A program made the translations under genes and the position numbers. A model generated the notes under the pieces. It did no database searches. It worked only from the letters and a program-made list of their open reading frames with translations, and was not told where the DNA came from. Below, piece by piece: positions 12,288-24,603 of a DNA stretch of 64,000 bases. This stretch comes from Gigaspora rosea (lineage: Eukaryota; Glomeromycota; Glomeromycetes; Diversisporales; Gigasporaceae): NCBI GenBank assembly GCA_003550325.1, contig QKWP01000244.1:265910-329909 (forward strand), in the 5' to 3' direction. The stretch's first letter is position 1; the number at the start of each line of letters is the position of its first letter.

Positions 12288-13165
12288 TGTTTGTATAAGA
12301 AATTTGTTATAACTTTAATTTCAATTTTTAACTAACCTGAAGTTTTTTTCTAAGTTGTAATTCAGTAAATTGATCAGCTATAATTGATAAAATCCGCATT
12401 TTTCCATCATGACCACATTTATTGGATATCAATGCATTTCGAAAACTATTCCATAATATATTTTCTTCTGAATCCTCCAAATCTGAATCCTCCGAATTTT
12501 CCAAATCTGAATCCTCCGAATTCTCAGAGCTTTCTGAATCCTCAAAACTAGATTGTAAGTATCCAAGCTTATATAACATTTCCAAATTAGCTTTATCAGT
12601 AGTTGGATCTTCAGATCTACTCCAAAATTCTTTTTCGCTTTCAGATTGGGGATATGGTGTTATATTGGTACATCTGCATGCTTGCAACATTGCTCTCCAG
12701 GCACGAAATTCTATCTTATTCAATTTGTAAGCAGGCTAATATACCATAGAAAGTGCATCATGAAGCTCAATTATTGAATTTTTTTGACGCATCCAAGTAA
12801 TAAACAAATTTTGCCAATTAACCAAAAAACTAGTTGTTATTTTTTGTTTTTTTATTTGTTGTTCGAATATTAATTCCATCGTGTTAGAATTATTCCATTC
12901 ACATGAGGTGCAGGTTAGGTTAGAATTAGCTAAATTTGTTTGAATTGCATGTTGAACTGCGGGATGATTGAAACCATAAAGTGTTTCACTATCCGAATGC
13001 ATTGTAATTTTAGCCTAAGCCCATACATTATTGGCAGATTGATCCTCAAAATGCCATAATATTTGGTCTCCTTTATAAAAATCTAAAGTAAATATGTTAT
13101 TATTGATTTTTTGTAATGCGAGGGTTTTTTGGCCTTTTTTGGTTAGTATGGATGATGTAAACCTC

Positions 13166-14088
13166 NNNNNNNNNNNNNNNNNNNNNNNNNNNNNNNNNNN
13201 NNNNNNNNNNNNNNNNNNNNNNNNNNNNNNNNNNNNNNNNNNNNNNNNNNNNNNNNNNNNNNNNNNNNNNNNNNNNNNNNNNNNNNNNNNNNNNNNNNNN
13301 NNNNNNNNNNNNNNNNNNNNNNNNNNNNNNNNNNNNNNNNNNNNNNNNNNNNNNNNNNNNNNNNNNNNNNNNNNNNNNNNNNNNNNNNNNNNNNNNNNNN
13401 NNNNNNNNNNNNNNNNNNNNNNNNNNNNNNNNNNNNNNNNNNNNNNNNNNNNNNNNNNNNNNNNNNNNNNNNNNNNNNNNNNNNNNNNNNNNNNNNNNNN
13501 NNNNNNNNNNNNNNNNNNNNNNNNNNNNNNNNNNNNNNNNNNNNNNNNNNNNNNNNNNNNNNNNNNNNNNNNNNNNNNNNNNNNNNNNNNNNNNNNNNNN
13601 NNNNNNNNNNNNNNNNNNNNNNNNNNNNNNNNNNNNNNNNNNNNNNNNNNNNNNNNNNNNNNNNNNNNNNNNNNNNNNNNNNNNNNNNNNNNNNNNNNNN
13701 NNNNNNNNNNNNNNNNNNNNNNNNNNNNNNNNNNNNNNNNNNNNNNNNNNNNNNNNNNNNNNNNNNNNNNNNNNNNNNNNNNNNNNNNNNNNNNNNNNNN
13801 NNNNNNNNNNNNNNNNNNNNNNNNNNNNNNNNNNNNNNNNNNNNNNNNNNNNNNNNNNNNNNNNNNNNNNNNNNNNNNNNNNNNNNNNNNNNNNNNNNNN
13901 NNNNNNNNNNNNNNNNNNNNNNNNNNNNNNNNNNNNNNNNNNNNNNNNNNNNNNNNNNNNNNNNNNNNNNNNNNNNNNNNNNNNNNNNNNNNNNNNNNNN
14001 NNNNNNNNNNNNNNNNNNNNNNNNNNNNNNNNNNNNNNNNNNNNNNNNNNNNNNNNNNNNNNNNNNNNNNNNNNNNNNNNNNNNNNNN
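13166..14088. other. Assembly gap (923 N)
   Basis: A run of N. It hides the 5' part of transposase copy 1 on its left and the body of the SINE on its right. Any reading frame drawn through it is meaningless. Confidence 1.
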
Positions 14089-14391
14089 GGTTTTGGATTT
14101 TTGTGCCAGAGGTGATTCCATAATTGGCAAGGCCAATCCTTTTCCACAAACGTCGACGGCATTCTCCACATTTCTCACTATAATAGTGCCCGCTCTCTGC
14201 CGTATCGGTTTCCTTCCGGGAATTCCTTGATTCAAGCATGTACCTTCACATGGACTTCGCCACAGGGCTTCGCATCCGATTATAGGCTCCAATTTTTGGT
14301 TACAGAGTATTTACCTCCAGCCGAACTCGAACCGTTGACCTTGTCTGTGGGGGAACGGGAACTTAACAACTAAGCTATGGGACCCGAACCC
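14089..14391 (-). mobile_element. tRNA-derived SINE, 5' portion
   Basis: Reading the minus strand from 14391, the sequence starts with a tRNA-like head: a box-A-like TAGCTTAGTTGTTAAGT and a box-B-like GGTTCGAGTTC. The body that follows is clearly more GC-rich than its surroundings and runs into the gap. The tRNA fold looks imperfect, so I call a polymerase III SINE and not a tRNA gene. Confidence 0.6.
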
Positions 14392-14794
14392 GGCGAATTA
14401 GCAATTAAATTATATTGTTTATATTTCTAATATTAATCTTTCTTTAGATAGTTATGATAGTACATTCCTATTTTATGATCAGATAACAGGTTATTCTACT
14501 GAGAGCATTTTTTTACTGATTCTAATATCAGCAAGAGATCTGAGATTATACTTTCTTTGATCAAAGATCTTATACAGAAAAAGATTATACTTATTTAGTT
14601 CTTTCCCTATTCCAGAAAAATATTATTAGCTTGAATTATTTAGTTCAATTACAAGAGTTTTCGAAATAGAGTAATAAGAATTTCAATGTTTTGGTTATTA
14701 GTTGTGAAAATAAAATGCAATTGGAAGACATTTGAAACAGTATAAACGAAAATTATTTGTGTAAGCTAGATTGAGTGGATAAGACAGTATAAAA
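14392..14794. other. AT-rich spacer
   Basis: No gene seen. It may hold decayed upstream sequence (P-loop region) of the pseudogene that follows, but nothing can be recognised. Confidence 0.4.
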
Positions 14795-16000
14795 GTATTC
14801 CATCGATTTTGATAATAGATGAAATTCAAAAGATCTATAAAGATAAGTATAAATTTGACAAAAGTATAAAAGATACAAAAACTGCAATAGATTTTTGGTA
14901 TACCATTAAGGCCAACCTTCAAAAAGTATCAAATGTTTATATAATTATATTTGGAGCCTATAGATACAGTACCAACTTTGCAGGACTTTCAACTCTTGTC
15001 ACAATACCAAAAGAGAACAGCAAAGGTCTTTTTGACATCAAATTTACAGATAATTAGCTAGAAAACTATGTTAAAATTTTCTGCAATAGGTACTTTGTAT
15101 TATTAGATAATGATATTCTTAATGATATCATCTCAAAATTTTGTAAATATATTCAAAACTTAACAATGGAACATGTAGGTTTAGTTTGTCACATATTGCA
15201 TAATACAAAAAATGCCATAAAGTGGCGAATTCATAAAAATATACTGATTTAGAAAAATATATTTATATACCTAAACTCAAATAATTTCAATTTGACTATT
15301 AATAAATACCATACTTTATCCAGAGTCAAAAGTCTTTCTGTTGAGCCATTGAAAATATGTGAAAGTGTTTACTTAAGTATAAAAATTCTTTTCAGACCCT
15401 CTAGTAAGTATTCAGCAATTAGTTAAATCTGGATTTTTGTAGCTAATAATATGTATTTATATTTTTCAGTGTCTTTTATTATACAGTCATTTTTTCAGCA
15501 ATATTATGGATATCACAATAGTACTGAAATTACCCTTTATCATTATACTATTTTATTGTAAAAACTTTCACAACTATATGTAATAGCCAAAACAAAAAAA
15601 TTTTATAAGAGTCACTTGGATTTGGAACTAATGGAAATCTTCTAGAACAAACATAGCAAAAGAAATTTTATAAAGTCAGAATACAAATATTGAAAAAAAA
15701 TCATTTTTGTCATATAATATAGGTGCAGCTTTTGGATGTAATAAATACTAGATTTTTATATAGATAGGTTGGATTGGGCTTTAGAACTTTTAAAGAATGG
15801 TAATCATATAACCAAATATAGTAATAAAATTTGAACCTACTAGTAAATATAAAGAAATTGTTAAATATGCAAAAAGTATAACTATATTTGATATTTAAAA
15901 TGAATCAAAAAAGGTTCAAAATCTGCAAAAGAATTTTATATATGTATTATTTTCTAAAAAATATAAATATAGTTATTATTAGGTTTTGAGATTGGATGTT
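14795..16000 (+). pseudogene. Crinkler-like P-loop NTPase pseudogene
   Basis: The frame opens with a Walker-B-like segment, ILIIDEIQKIY. The recognisable blocks that follow are VYIIIFGAYRYSTNFAGLST, FCNRYFVLLDNDILND, MEHVGLVCHILHNTKNA, SRVKSLSVEPLKICE, FFQQYYGYH and finally KEIVKYAKSITIFDI. They are broken by stops (for example the TAG after FTDN near 15055) and frameshifts. From memory, this order of blocks fits the NTPase module of the large Crinkler-type families found in arbuscular mycorrhizal fungi. No Walker A could be found upstream. It is non-functional. Confidence 0.55.
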
Positions 16001-17703
16001 GCATATTTTTTTAATAAAGCTTTATACATATATATTTATTATTTTTAAATATCTAAAAAAATTGATGATATAGTAGCAAGTCAAAAAGAAGAAATTTTTT
16101 AAGCTCTAACTTATAAAATAAGAGTTTCTTCCTACTACTCTACATTATCTAACCATTACTTATATTATTAAGTATGAAACTTTTACAACTAGTGCTATTA
16201 TTATAAAAACTTTTAATTGTTGCTGTTTTAATTTTACTACCAAGGTCTTGAATGCATATTTCTATTCTGGTCCACATTTCATTAAAGAAAGATTTCTTGC
16301 TTTTTTTTTTTAATCAAATACTTATTTAAAGTAGGCCCAAATGGTTGAGCTAATATTTGAATATTGAATTTGAACTGATCCTGTAAAATTTGATAATTAT
16401 ATAGAATTTAATGATCATATAAATAATAATGATGCTTTACTTTGTTGATTAAATTTTCTTCTGCTTATGCTTTGGACAAGAGAGTATTATTAATTGATTT
16501 CATTTAGTGTGTTATGATAGTTCTTCTGATAGCTTTAAATTTATTAACAATTTGATTAAAATTATTGTAATAGGTTTCTAGAATCTGTTTGATTTCATTA
16601 TATTTCTTGTATATATCATTGTTATGATAATAAGATTCTGTGCCTTTGTTACATAGTTGGCATTACAAGAATTAATTTTTGTAATAAGTTTATTATTAAT
16701 TTTGGCTTTGGTTTTGCCAATTTCTGTAGTAAGCTTTTGCACAATATGGTACAAAAAGAAATATGTACCAAAGATCTCTATACACAAAAAGCATGATCAG
16801 AAAATATTGTTATAAAAAAGAAAAACAAAAAAGTAGTTAATGCTATAAAAGGTATATTTTCTGAAATGTTGAATAAATGTATTTGCATGAGAAAAAAATC
16901 TGATTAGAAAATTAATTGTGAAAAACATATAGATATTTTAATTACAAGCAAAAATGCCTTTATTTTTAATAAATTTGCTTTTATAAACTTTTATTAATTA
17001 TAATATGATTCTTTATTTTTTTAATTTTGTAAAAGTAGTTATATGAAAGAAAAAATCTCTTCTTTTATAGATTAATAGTTATATGATTAATTGTTTCATA
17101 TAAAGGCTCAAACTTACTAAAAAATATCAATTTGTCATTAAAAAATAAAGATGGGATTTCAGATTAAAAAGTCAGAATAATACATAGACTGGGTAACAAA
17201 GTAGAGTGATACACAACCTTATTTAGAACTTGATTTGTATAATATAACCTAATTTTGATTAGACAATTTTGTTATTTTAATATCATGATTATTTTGTATT
17301 AATCATTAACAAATTTAACTTATTTTATTAACAAGTTATTAGCAGATTATTTTTTATATTGTAGAGAATTTTGTAGTAACTTTTGATATATAGGCCAATT
17401 ATATATCCTATATTTTAAAGGATTTCAAGAATCCAAAGTTGTTGTGTATATACTAGAAAGTTCAAGTAAAAGAAAATATAATAAAGACCTATTACAGAAA
17501 TTATTTATCTGAAACAATGTTTATTCTGCCTATATATGATTAATTTTGATCAATTAGTACTATATTAACTTTATGATCAACTCTGCATTTTTTTTTTCTT
17601 TTCTTTTTTTTTTTTTTTTTTAAGGTGCATTTATATTATTTTATTCATACTTTAATTAAAAGTAATAAAACATGCTATATAATATATAAAAAATCAGATT
17701 ATT
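16001..17703. other. AT-rich decayed DNA
   Basis: No supported gene. Short frames (for example on the minus strand at 16578-16787) look like chance in AT-rich sequence. A T-rich tract is at 17588-17622. Confidence 0.4.
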
Positions 17704-17717
17704 ATAATTGTAGTTAT

Positions 17718-18389
17718 GTTCTGCGGGCTGATAGCGTAGCGGTTACGCTCCTAGGATGCAAATCGAAGGTTGCCGGTTCAAGACCCCCAGAGGCAATAAA
17801 GGAAAAATACCAGCCGGTTAAGGAAACTTGTGGATCCGCATTATGTCAGCTGGCCAGAAAATCAGAGGGCTTAATTAGGCATTTCCCGTAGTTGGAGTGC
17901 AGGTATGGCAGCTAGTGTAGAACCTGCAGGCGGACTACTTAAATTAGGCACCAAAAGTGCATGTGTGGCTAGATGCGTCCTCGTCTATGGTCTGGGTCTT
18001 CCGTCGGCGTTTACAGGTTTACCTAAATTGAGCAGTTGCCGTTATTAAATCTATGGCGGTGAAGTGAAATGAGTTAGAACCCGATTTGGATTAACCGAAG
18101 TCACGAGACGTAATGTGAGGCCGAAGTCTGAGAAGATACTACATGAACTTGTGGCGCAATCATTCCGAGGTGGAGTCTATTTGTACCAACATCGTTCTGG
18201 TGGCGATTGTCCGAAGGCGGTGATTGGGAGGGTAAAAGCTCGGTGCCCACTGGGCATTTGGGCGGTCTGAAATAGGGCTAGCCGGATGTATGCTAACTAA
18301 ATAGTTTAATATGTAATTTGTCAATTGATAAATTAATAAAAAAATATTAACGCACTCGTTAAGCAACCAGTGCAAGTTTAAAAAAAAAA
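17718..18389 (+). mobile_element. Complete tRNA-derived SINE with target duplications
   Basis: The 14-bp direct repeats ATAATTGTAGTTAT at 17704-17717 and 18390-18403 exactly flank the unit, and it ends in an A-run. The head has a box-A-like TAGCGTAGCGGTTACGC and box-B-like GGTTCAAGACC. The body is much less AT-rich than its surroundings. Part of the body (about 17905-17970, TGTAGAACC...GCGGACTACT) is shared with the SINE at 55256. Duplication plus A-tail fit reverse-transcribed insertion by a LINE partner, which is not seen in this window. Confidence 0.85.
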
Positions 18390-18403
18390 ATAATTGTAGT
18401 TAT

Positions 18404-20218
18404 TAAAAATCTTACTACAAAACAAAATTATAGAAATGCAAAATGGTATATAATTAGTATGAAAGGGGTCACACAATTTTTATTGGCAATTAAAATAAAA
18501 AATTTAGTTTAAGGGTACGTAGATTATATATGCATATTTATTGTATATATTAAACATATGAATTTTATTAAATAAGCCTTTTTATTTATTTTTATTCTTT
18601 TAGAATTTCACAACTACTATATAGGTATGTTGTAATCCCATTTTGATCTATTCACGATTTCATATTTAGTAAATTAAGACTTTTTTTTGTTTGCATTATC
18701 CTATACATTTAGCGCTTATAACTTTGAAAAAATTGTAGTATTCAAGATATATCTTCTTTTCTCTTTTCTTTTCAAAGCACAGTCCTCAAATATTTTATAT
18801 GTGAGCTCTTTTTTACTAAGTGATTTTTTAAGGCCTTTTGCTTTTATTATATTTTTTCATGAATTTTCTATAATAACACTATAACATTTTGCTTTAATTT
18901 TTGTATAGCCATTAACTTTAATACTAGTATTATTATTATTCTATTTATCTATAACTTTTGTATTTTTCAAAACATGTTTATTTTCTTTATTGATTATCCA
19001 TTAATCTTTTGGAAACTTTTTTACTAGCCAATAGTCTTGAGAGTAATTACTAAAATCAAATAAATCACAATTATTGACATGTCTTGATATATATTTTCTA
19101 TCTCTATTTCTATTATTAATGGATTGGATTTACCCTTTTGTACGAAATATAGTACATTTTAAAAAATGCATTAAAAATTTAAAAAAATTAATAGCTTAAT
19201 TTTTTTTATATACAAAAATCTAATAAGTATTCAAAAATAGTTTAGCAGTATTGTTTTTTAAATTAATAATAAAATTTTTATAAAAAAATTTTTTTTATAT
19301 ATTGTATTTTTTGTGATTTGTAATGTACTAGATTTTGTACATTTGTAAAGTCAGTTATAATTATAATTTATTAATATATTTGGCAAATTAAAAGTTTTAA
19401 TAAATAAAAAATTGTATAGGCTTGTTATAAAAAAAAATATTATTATTAGTTATATTATAAAAATTATTACTTATATTATAAGCTTTTTTTGAAAATTTTT
19501 ACAAATTATTACTTTACATAGTAAGCCATATGAGTTTAGCTAGAGTTTAAAAAATTTTTTGCTAATTAAATTTTCTAAATTCTTAATCAAAATTATAAAT
19601 ATTTATTATCTAATTTCAATTACAAAATTTTTTTTAATCCTAAATTAGTATATCTCAAGTTATATTACTTTAAATTTTAAAAAAATTACATCTAATTTTT
19701 ATATATAAATTGGATATTTTAGTTATATAGTATTTACTAGCAAAAATTTCAAATTTAGATTACTTCTTATATATTAATCTAATCTTAAATAAAATTTTAA
19801 AATTATAACTAACAAACTTATGTTTATAATTTTATTAATAGTTTAAATAAATTTATTTAGTAAAAAAATTTTTTATAATCAAAAATATTTTGTAAAATTA
19901 CTAGTAAATGTGCTAAAAACTAGGTTAAACTAGCAAATGTGAATTTTAAAAAAAATGTACAAAATTTAAAAAGCTATGTAAAGCTATGAGTTTTTTAAAA
20001 CAAGTAGCCCATAAGTTAAAATATTATTAAAAAATATTTAATTAAGTAGTTAATTTTAAAAATTAATAGATAATTAAGTTTAATTATGTACTAAATCTAG
20101 TACAATGTACTAGATCTAGTACAGGTAAATCCTATCCATTAAAGAATTTGCATTAGTATATAAAAGTTTCATTTGATTTTATATTTTTTTTTAAAGTATC
20201 CATATCAGAAATTGTATA
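18404..20218. other. Very AT-rich decayed DNA
   Basis: No gene recognised. The short frame near 18687-18884 has no recognisable feature. Confidence 0.4.
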
Positions 20219-20566
20219 GTACGGGACAGTAAAAGACATCCAATCTATACATATAGCGCCAATTTTGGGTGCTTATATAATCAATTCTGATTGGCTAAGT
20301 TTTGTGCAATTGATTTTGATTGGCTAAAAACCTATATATGGTTTCTTTTTTTATATTAAACGCCAATTTTTTAAACTCATATAAACTTTAATGCCTTATA
20401 ACTTCCTTAAAATTAAAAATAAAAAAAATTCCTTTGACAAAATTGTAGTTTATTTAAAAATCTATCAATTTGTTAAAGGATTTTTTGATTTAATTTTTTT
20501 TAAAAAAGTTATAACAATTTAAAGTTTTACTAATAATGAGTGGATGTCTTTTACTGTCCGGTACCG
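20219..20566. repeat. MITE with GGACAGTAAAAGACATCCA ends
   Basis: The inverted ends GGGACAGTAAAAGACATCCA and TGGATGTCTTTTACTGTCC are flanked by TA on both sides. About 350 bp, non-coding. The interior contains the repeated word CTGATTGGCTAA, also found near 31108. Confidence 0.75.
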
Positions 20567-22636
20567 TATATATAATATTTAAAAAGATCAAAAATATATG
20601 CTTTTATATATTTTAGTTTATTTAACTTTATATTAATTTGTCTTTGATGTATAGCTACTAAGTTTGCTCTATAGAAAATTTTATAACTAACTAATGCTGG
20701 ATCTAATATTAATTGTTGTAATCATTATTCTTCTTTTACCTGTTTTACTAAATCAATATTTATTCACTTTTTCATATTTTCTATAGTTTTTCTAAACACA
20801 AAGTTATTTATTAACTTTCAAAAATCTTTTTTGAATTTTTTTTGATTTTGCATATTGTTGTATATTTATTGCAATATAGGGTTCTAACTATTAAAATTGT
20901 TCAAAACCTAAAACTCGATAGACTTTTTCTAAAACATATCCAATAAATAATATAATAGTCTTTATTATAGTATTAGTATAAGCTTTTCTGCATAAGAACA
21001 TTGCTTTTCTATTTATTCTTTTTGTTTTATACTATACTAATTATAAGGTATATTTTTTTTATTTTGAACATATGGAATAGTCAAAATTCCAAATAATACC
21101 AATTGATATTATATTAGAAAAATAGCTAACAAAGATCAAATTTTTCAAAATTAGGCAAGTTGATTGGCTAAAAATTTTTTTATCTGATCAAATTGCAGAA
21201 AAACTGCTAATAGTTTAAATATAAACTCTGTTAGTATTGTTTGGGATCCTGGGTAGTTTTGTAACTTTGGATATAATTCTTTTGCAATTGATAATTAACT
21301 TCTAAACAATATTTTTGACCTGATTTTCTTTTAACAATAATATTTTTCTGTACTAAAGAATAGGTTGCATTTAGAGATATAGTTGATTGCTATTTAAATC
21401 TAAATGGTTAGTAAATATTAAGATATTGCTAAACTACAGTATATAGATTATTGACATCTAAGTATAGTACTTTTTTTTGTTTTTTTTTTATTATATCCTC
21501 TAATTCAAGAATATTTGCTCTGGCTATATATTGCTTTGCTAAAGGTATTTCTTCTCTTTTTATTACTATAAAGAAATTGTGCATATCTCTTTAATGCTTA
21601 TAAAATAATTTTAAATTAATTTTGGTTACTTTCATACAAGTATTCTATACTAATTAAGATATAGTTAAAATAATTTGCTAAAATGAGTTTGAATGCTAAA
21701 TAAAATGTTTTTGAAATGCCTCAAATGCATATGCTAAAATTAATACATTAGTTTTAAAATAAATATCATAATAATCACTAAAAGTTTTATATACTGTTTC
21801 TTTCCAAACTATATACACAAAGTCATAATTCTTTTAAGATATGGTATAAATTTTTTTTGTATTCATATTCTTTGTTTTCACATCTATACTTACAATAATT
21901 TAATCCATCTACTATATATTTCCAAAAATAAGCTACCTTCAAAAGTAGCTACTTTCTTATTTGTTTAACAATTTTTAAAAAAATCATTAGTAGTTGCTAC
22001 ATATAAAGCCTAAAGTTTACTAAGTAAACCTCAAAAGACTAGTAAATAAAGTTGTTCAGGATAACAAAATACATCTATAGTAAAAATTTGGTATCATTTG
22101 GACAACTTTTATTAGTAAACATTTTTTAATTTTTTAAAAAATTTAACAATCTAAAAATAAGCTATTCTATTTTTTTTTTGTATAACTTTTTGACCAAAAA
22201 ATAGCTTATGTTTAGAAACATACAGTAAGTCACTATTAAAATCTTTATATGATAGAAGTTTAATCTTATTAAACTTCTCTGATAGTAAATAAGATAAGAT
22301 AAATTTTGATATAATAGAAAATATTTTGCTAGTTGTTTTAGTATTTTTATTTGACTTTTTTTTTTATCATATAAATTTTCTATTATCTTAACTAAACCAG
22401 GTAACAGAAATTTTATACTATCAATAAATTGAAGCTGACCAACTGAATAATATATTGCTTAGAATTATTTGCTATAGGTACTATTATTTTATCTATCACT
22501 TTTGCTATTTTTGTATAAAATGATAAAAATCATAACTACTGCTATTACAAAATAGTACTAGAATTTTTATTGTTGCTGGACTAATTTGTAATTTCAAATT
22601 GCATTTATTATATGCTAGTTTTCAAAATTTTCCTAT
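20567..22636. other. Very AT-rich decayed DNA
   Basis: No open frame or domain could be supported on either strand. It is likely an old, heavily mutated mobile sequence. Confidence 0.4.
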
Positions 22637-23496
22637 AAGGGGGCATCTATAAATAACATTATATACCCCCTCATAGTAGCGCTTGACCCCTCACTATATA
22701 AAAAAATTTTTTAAAATCCATATGTTTATATATTAAATTTTACAAAAACTTGAATATATTGTGGCACAGTAATCCGATTTGGATAATTTAGGTACCATTC
22801 GATTTGTCTCAGTGAGACGAATCCAATGATACCAAAATCATTTCATTTGGATTACTGGATCAATAGTTATTCACAAAAAACTATTAATTTTATAGTAATT
22901 TTATAAGAAAACATAATAACCAATAGTATTTGGTCAGTAACTTTTGATCCAGTGTCCAAATGAAATGAAATTGGTACTATTCGATACATTTTACTTATTT
23001 GCGCGAGTAATACAAACCAAAAAGGAAATCTGATTTTGTAAATAAACTAAGTGTGTGAGATAAGTTAGGGTCTTAACGTTAGAGAATATAGGGTTAAAGT
23101 GATGTCTAATATAAATAAAACTTTATTTCTGTCATTTTTAATTAGTGCACCAAGATTGATTTAAACATTAGTTTTTGCATATTTTTACTTTTTTCTTTAT
23201 TTACGTGTGTTCGAATTCATCGTCAGGCTGATCCGGAATAGTCAAATTTTGCACTCTCCGATTAGCTATTTCCTCTTCAGGAGCTTGTATTACCTGCATA
23301 AATAAGTGGATACCCATTTGACTCCTCTTACCGAGATGAGTCAAATGGTACAAAATAATTAAATTTGGACCACTGGTTCAATTTTATACAATTTTTTCTA
23401 AAAAAATTATATTATATTTTTTGACCTCCTACTTATTGAGAAAAACGTTATTGTTTATCCAACTCCTCTTGTATAATGTTAATTATAGATGCCCTC
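22637..23496. repeat. MITE-like element carrying a captured exon-like fragment
   Basis: The ends GGGCATCTATAAATAACATT and the complement AATGTTAATTATAGATGCCC bound about 860 bp. Inside are a foldback around TCTCAGTGAGACGAAT (about 22776-22990) and the exon-like block at 23201-23293. Confidence 0.6.
23201..23293 (-). pseudogene. Captured terminal-exon fragment of unknown gene
   Basis: Minus strand: a TTATGCAG acceptor is followed by an open block encoding VIQAPEEEIANRRVQNLTIP and then DQPDDEFEHT, ending in TAA. Its base composition is noticeably less AT-rich than the flanks. It looks like the last exon of a cellular gene captured in the surrounding inverted-repeat element. The parent gene is not recognised. 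Confidence 0.4.
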
Positions 23497-24411
23497 TAAT
23501 ATGTTTATAATTTAGTATCTTATTTTTTTTTTGCCAAACAATTGAGTTTTACAATATATATATATTTTTACATATATTATATACTTTTTTTTGTCCATTA
23601 TCTAGCTTATCTTGAATTATTAGCTTTTTCCATGGTATTTTTATACAAAGCTCCTAAATATTTTTTAGTTTCTAATCAAATATTCAAATTTTATTGTATT
23701 TTAATTCATGTAATTTTTCTTTAGACATCCAACATTTACTTGCTATTTGATATTTTTACTATAATTCAGGTATCATTTTTTTTATATAGAACTAGTTCAC
23801 AAAGAATATTTATAATAAAATCCAGATTCTTTTAAAGATTTTCTATTAAGCCTTTATAATTCTCTAATTTATAATTAATTACTAGTTTTTAGACTGTTTT
23901 ATCTAAACAATATATTGTATATCTATATGAAATTACCTTTTGTTTCACTATTTTTATAGCATTTTTTTTTATCTTTTTTTTCTACTTTGATTTTTTCTGC
24001 TTATAAATCTATATCAATTTGTATTAACATGTTTTTGATATACTTTGGTTTTATATAATTTTTATTTTCTTTAGAAAGAATTAATTATTGTAGTACTTTA
24101 CTAGGTCCTGAATATATTGGTATATACTTTTTTAATAAATCTAGTTGACTATAAAGCATTTTTAGCAAAAGTATTTTTTTCATAAAGGTTATTTTATTTA
24201 TGCATTAATTGAATAAAATCTGTTATAAGGGCAGTGTCATTAATCACCTGATTATTTTTTATCAGAGGCCTACCCCCCTCCCTCTTCCTTAATATATAAA
24301 TAGTCAGGTTCTTATATATAATTTTAACTTTTTTTACTCATCTCCCTCTCTAAAAAATCACCTGATTTTTGTTACTCCCCTAAGTATATAATATGTTTTT
24401 AATTCTTTAGA
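23497..24411. other. AT-rich spacer
   Basis: No supported gene. The hydrophobic short frame near 23542-23724 is a by-product of T-rich sequence. Confidence 0.4.
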
Positions 24412-24603
24412 TATGTAGGTTGGATGATAAGTCCTGTTAGTGAGGTCAGATCTCTATGCAGATCATTGCTATAAATGAATAATTAATATATCCATACGTC
24501 TAACTTATTATGAATTATTTTATTAAATTAAATATATCGATATATAATAAAATCGGTAAAGAATTTTTTTTTAAATTTGTCGTTTAAAAATATTGGGATA
24601 AAA

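Larger units (their letters stand above)
9264..13165 (-). pseudogene. Unclassified DDE transposase gene, copy 1 (partial, broken)
   Basis: This multi-exon minus-strand gene runs into the assembly gap. Main coding blocks are about 13165-12337, 12015-11598, 11387-10632, 10315-10130, 10071-9880 and 9614-9264. The central exon encodes an RNase H-like core with IADYKMRILP, then SDNGPHYHN, then LEPGEAKTIIDSHHA. The candidate acidic triad is D, D, E, with 34 residues between the second D and the E of GEAK. An upstream Cys/His-rich segment (HDSCIDHC...CQEC) looks zinc-binding. The last exon ends in a conserved motif, DEVPKVSTIQGWI. Copy 2 at 56031-62115 aligns through every block. In-frame stops at 13015-13017 (TAG), 12736-12738 (TAG) and 10295-10297 (TGA, probably from CGA) show decay. 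Two foldbacks sit in its introns. The family is a cut-and-paste type DDE transposase by motif. I cannot place it in a named superfamily. Confidence 0.75.

Noticed and set aside
12422..12730. Ser/Glu-rich plus-strand frame
   Set aside because: It is the complement of the acidic SEDSD repeats of transposase copy 1 on the minus strand.
13015..14292. Long open frames of 340-425 codons through the N run
   Set aside because: They consist mostly of unknown bases. Only the left 150 bp is real coding sequence (transposase copy 1) and the right part is a SINE.
17625..17891. Possible tRNA gene at the head of the SINE, and a frame across it
   Set aside because: The boxes A and B belong to a 672-bp retroposed unit with A-tail and target duplications. 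No clean cloverleaf.
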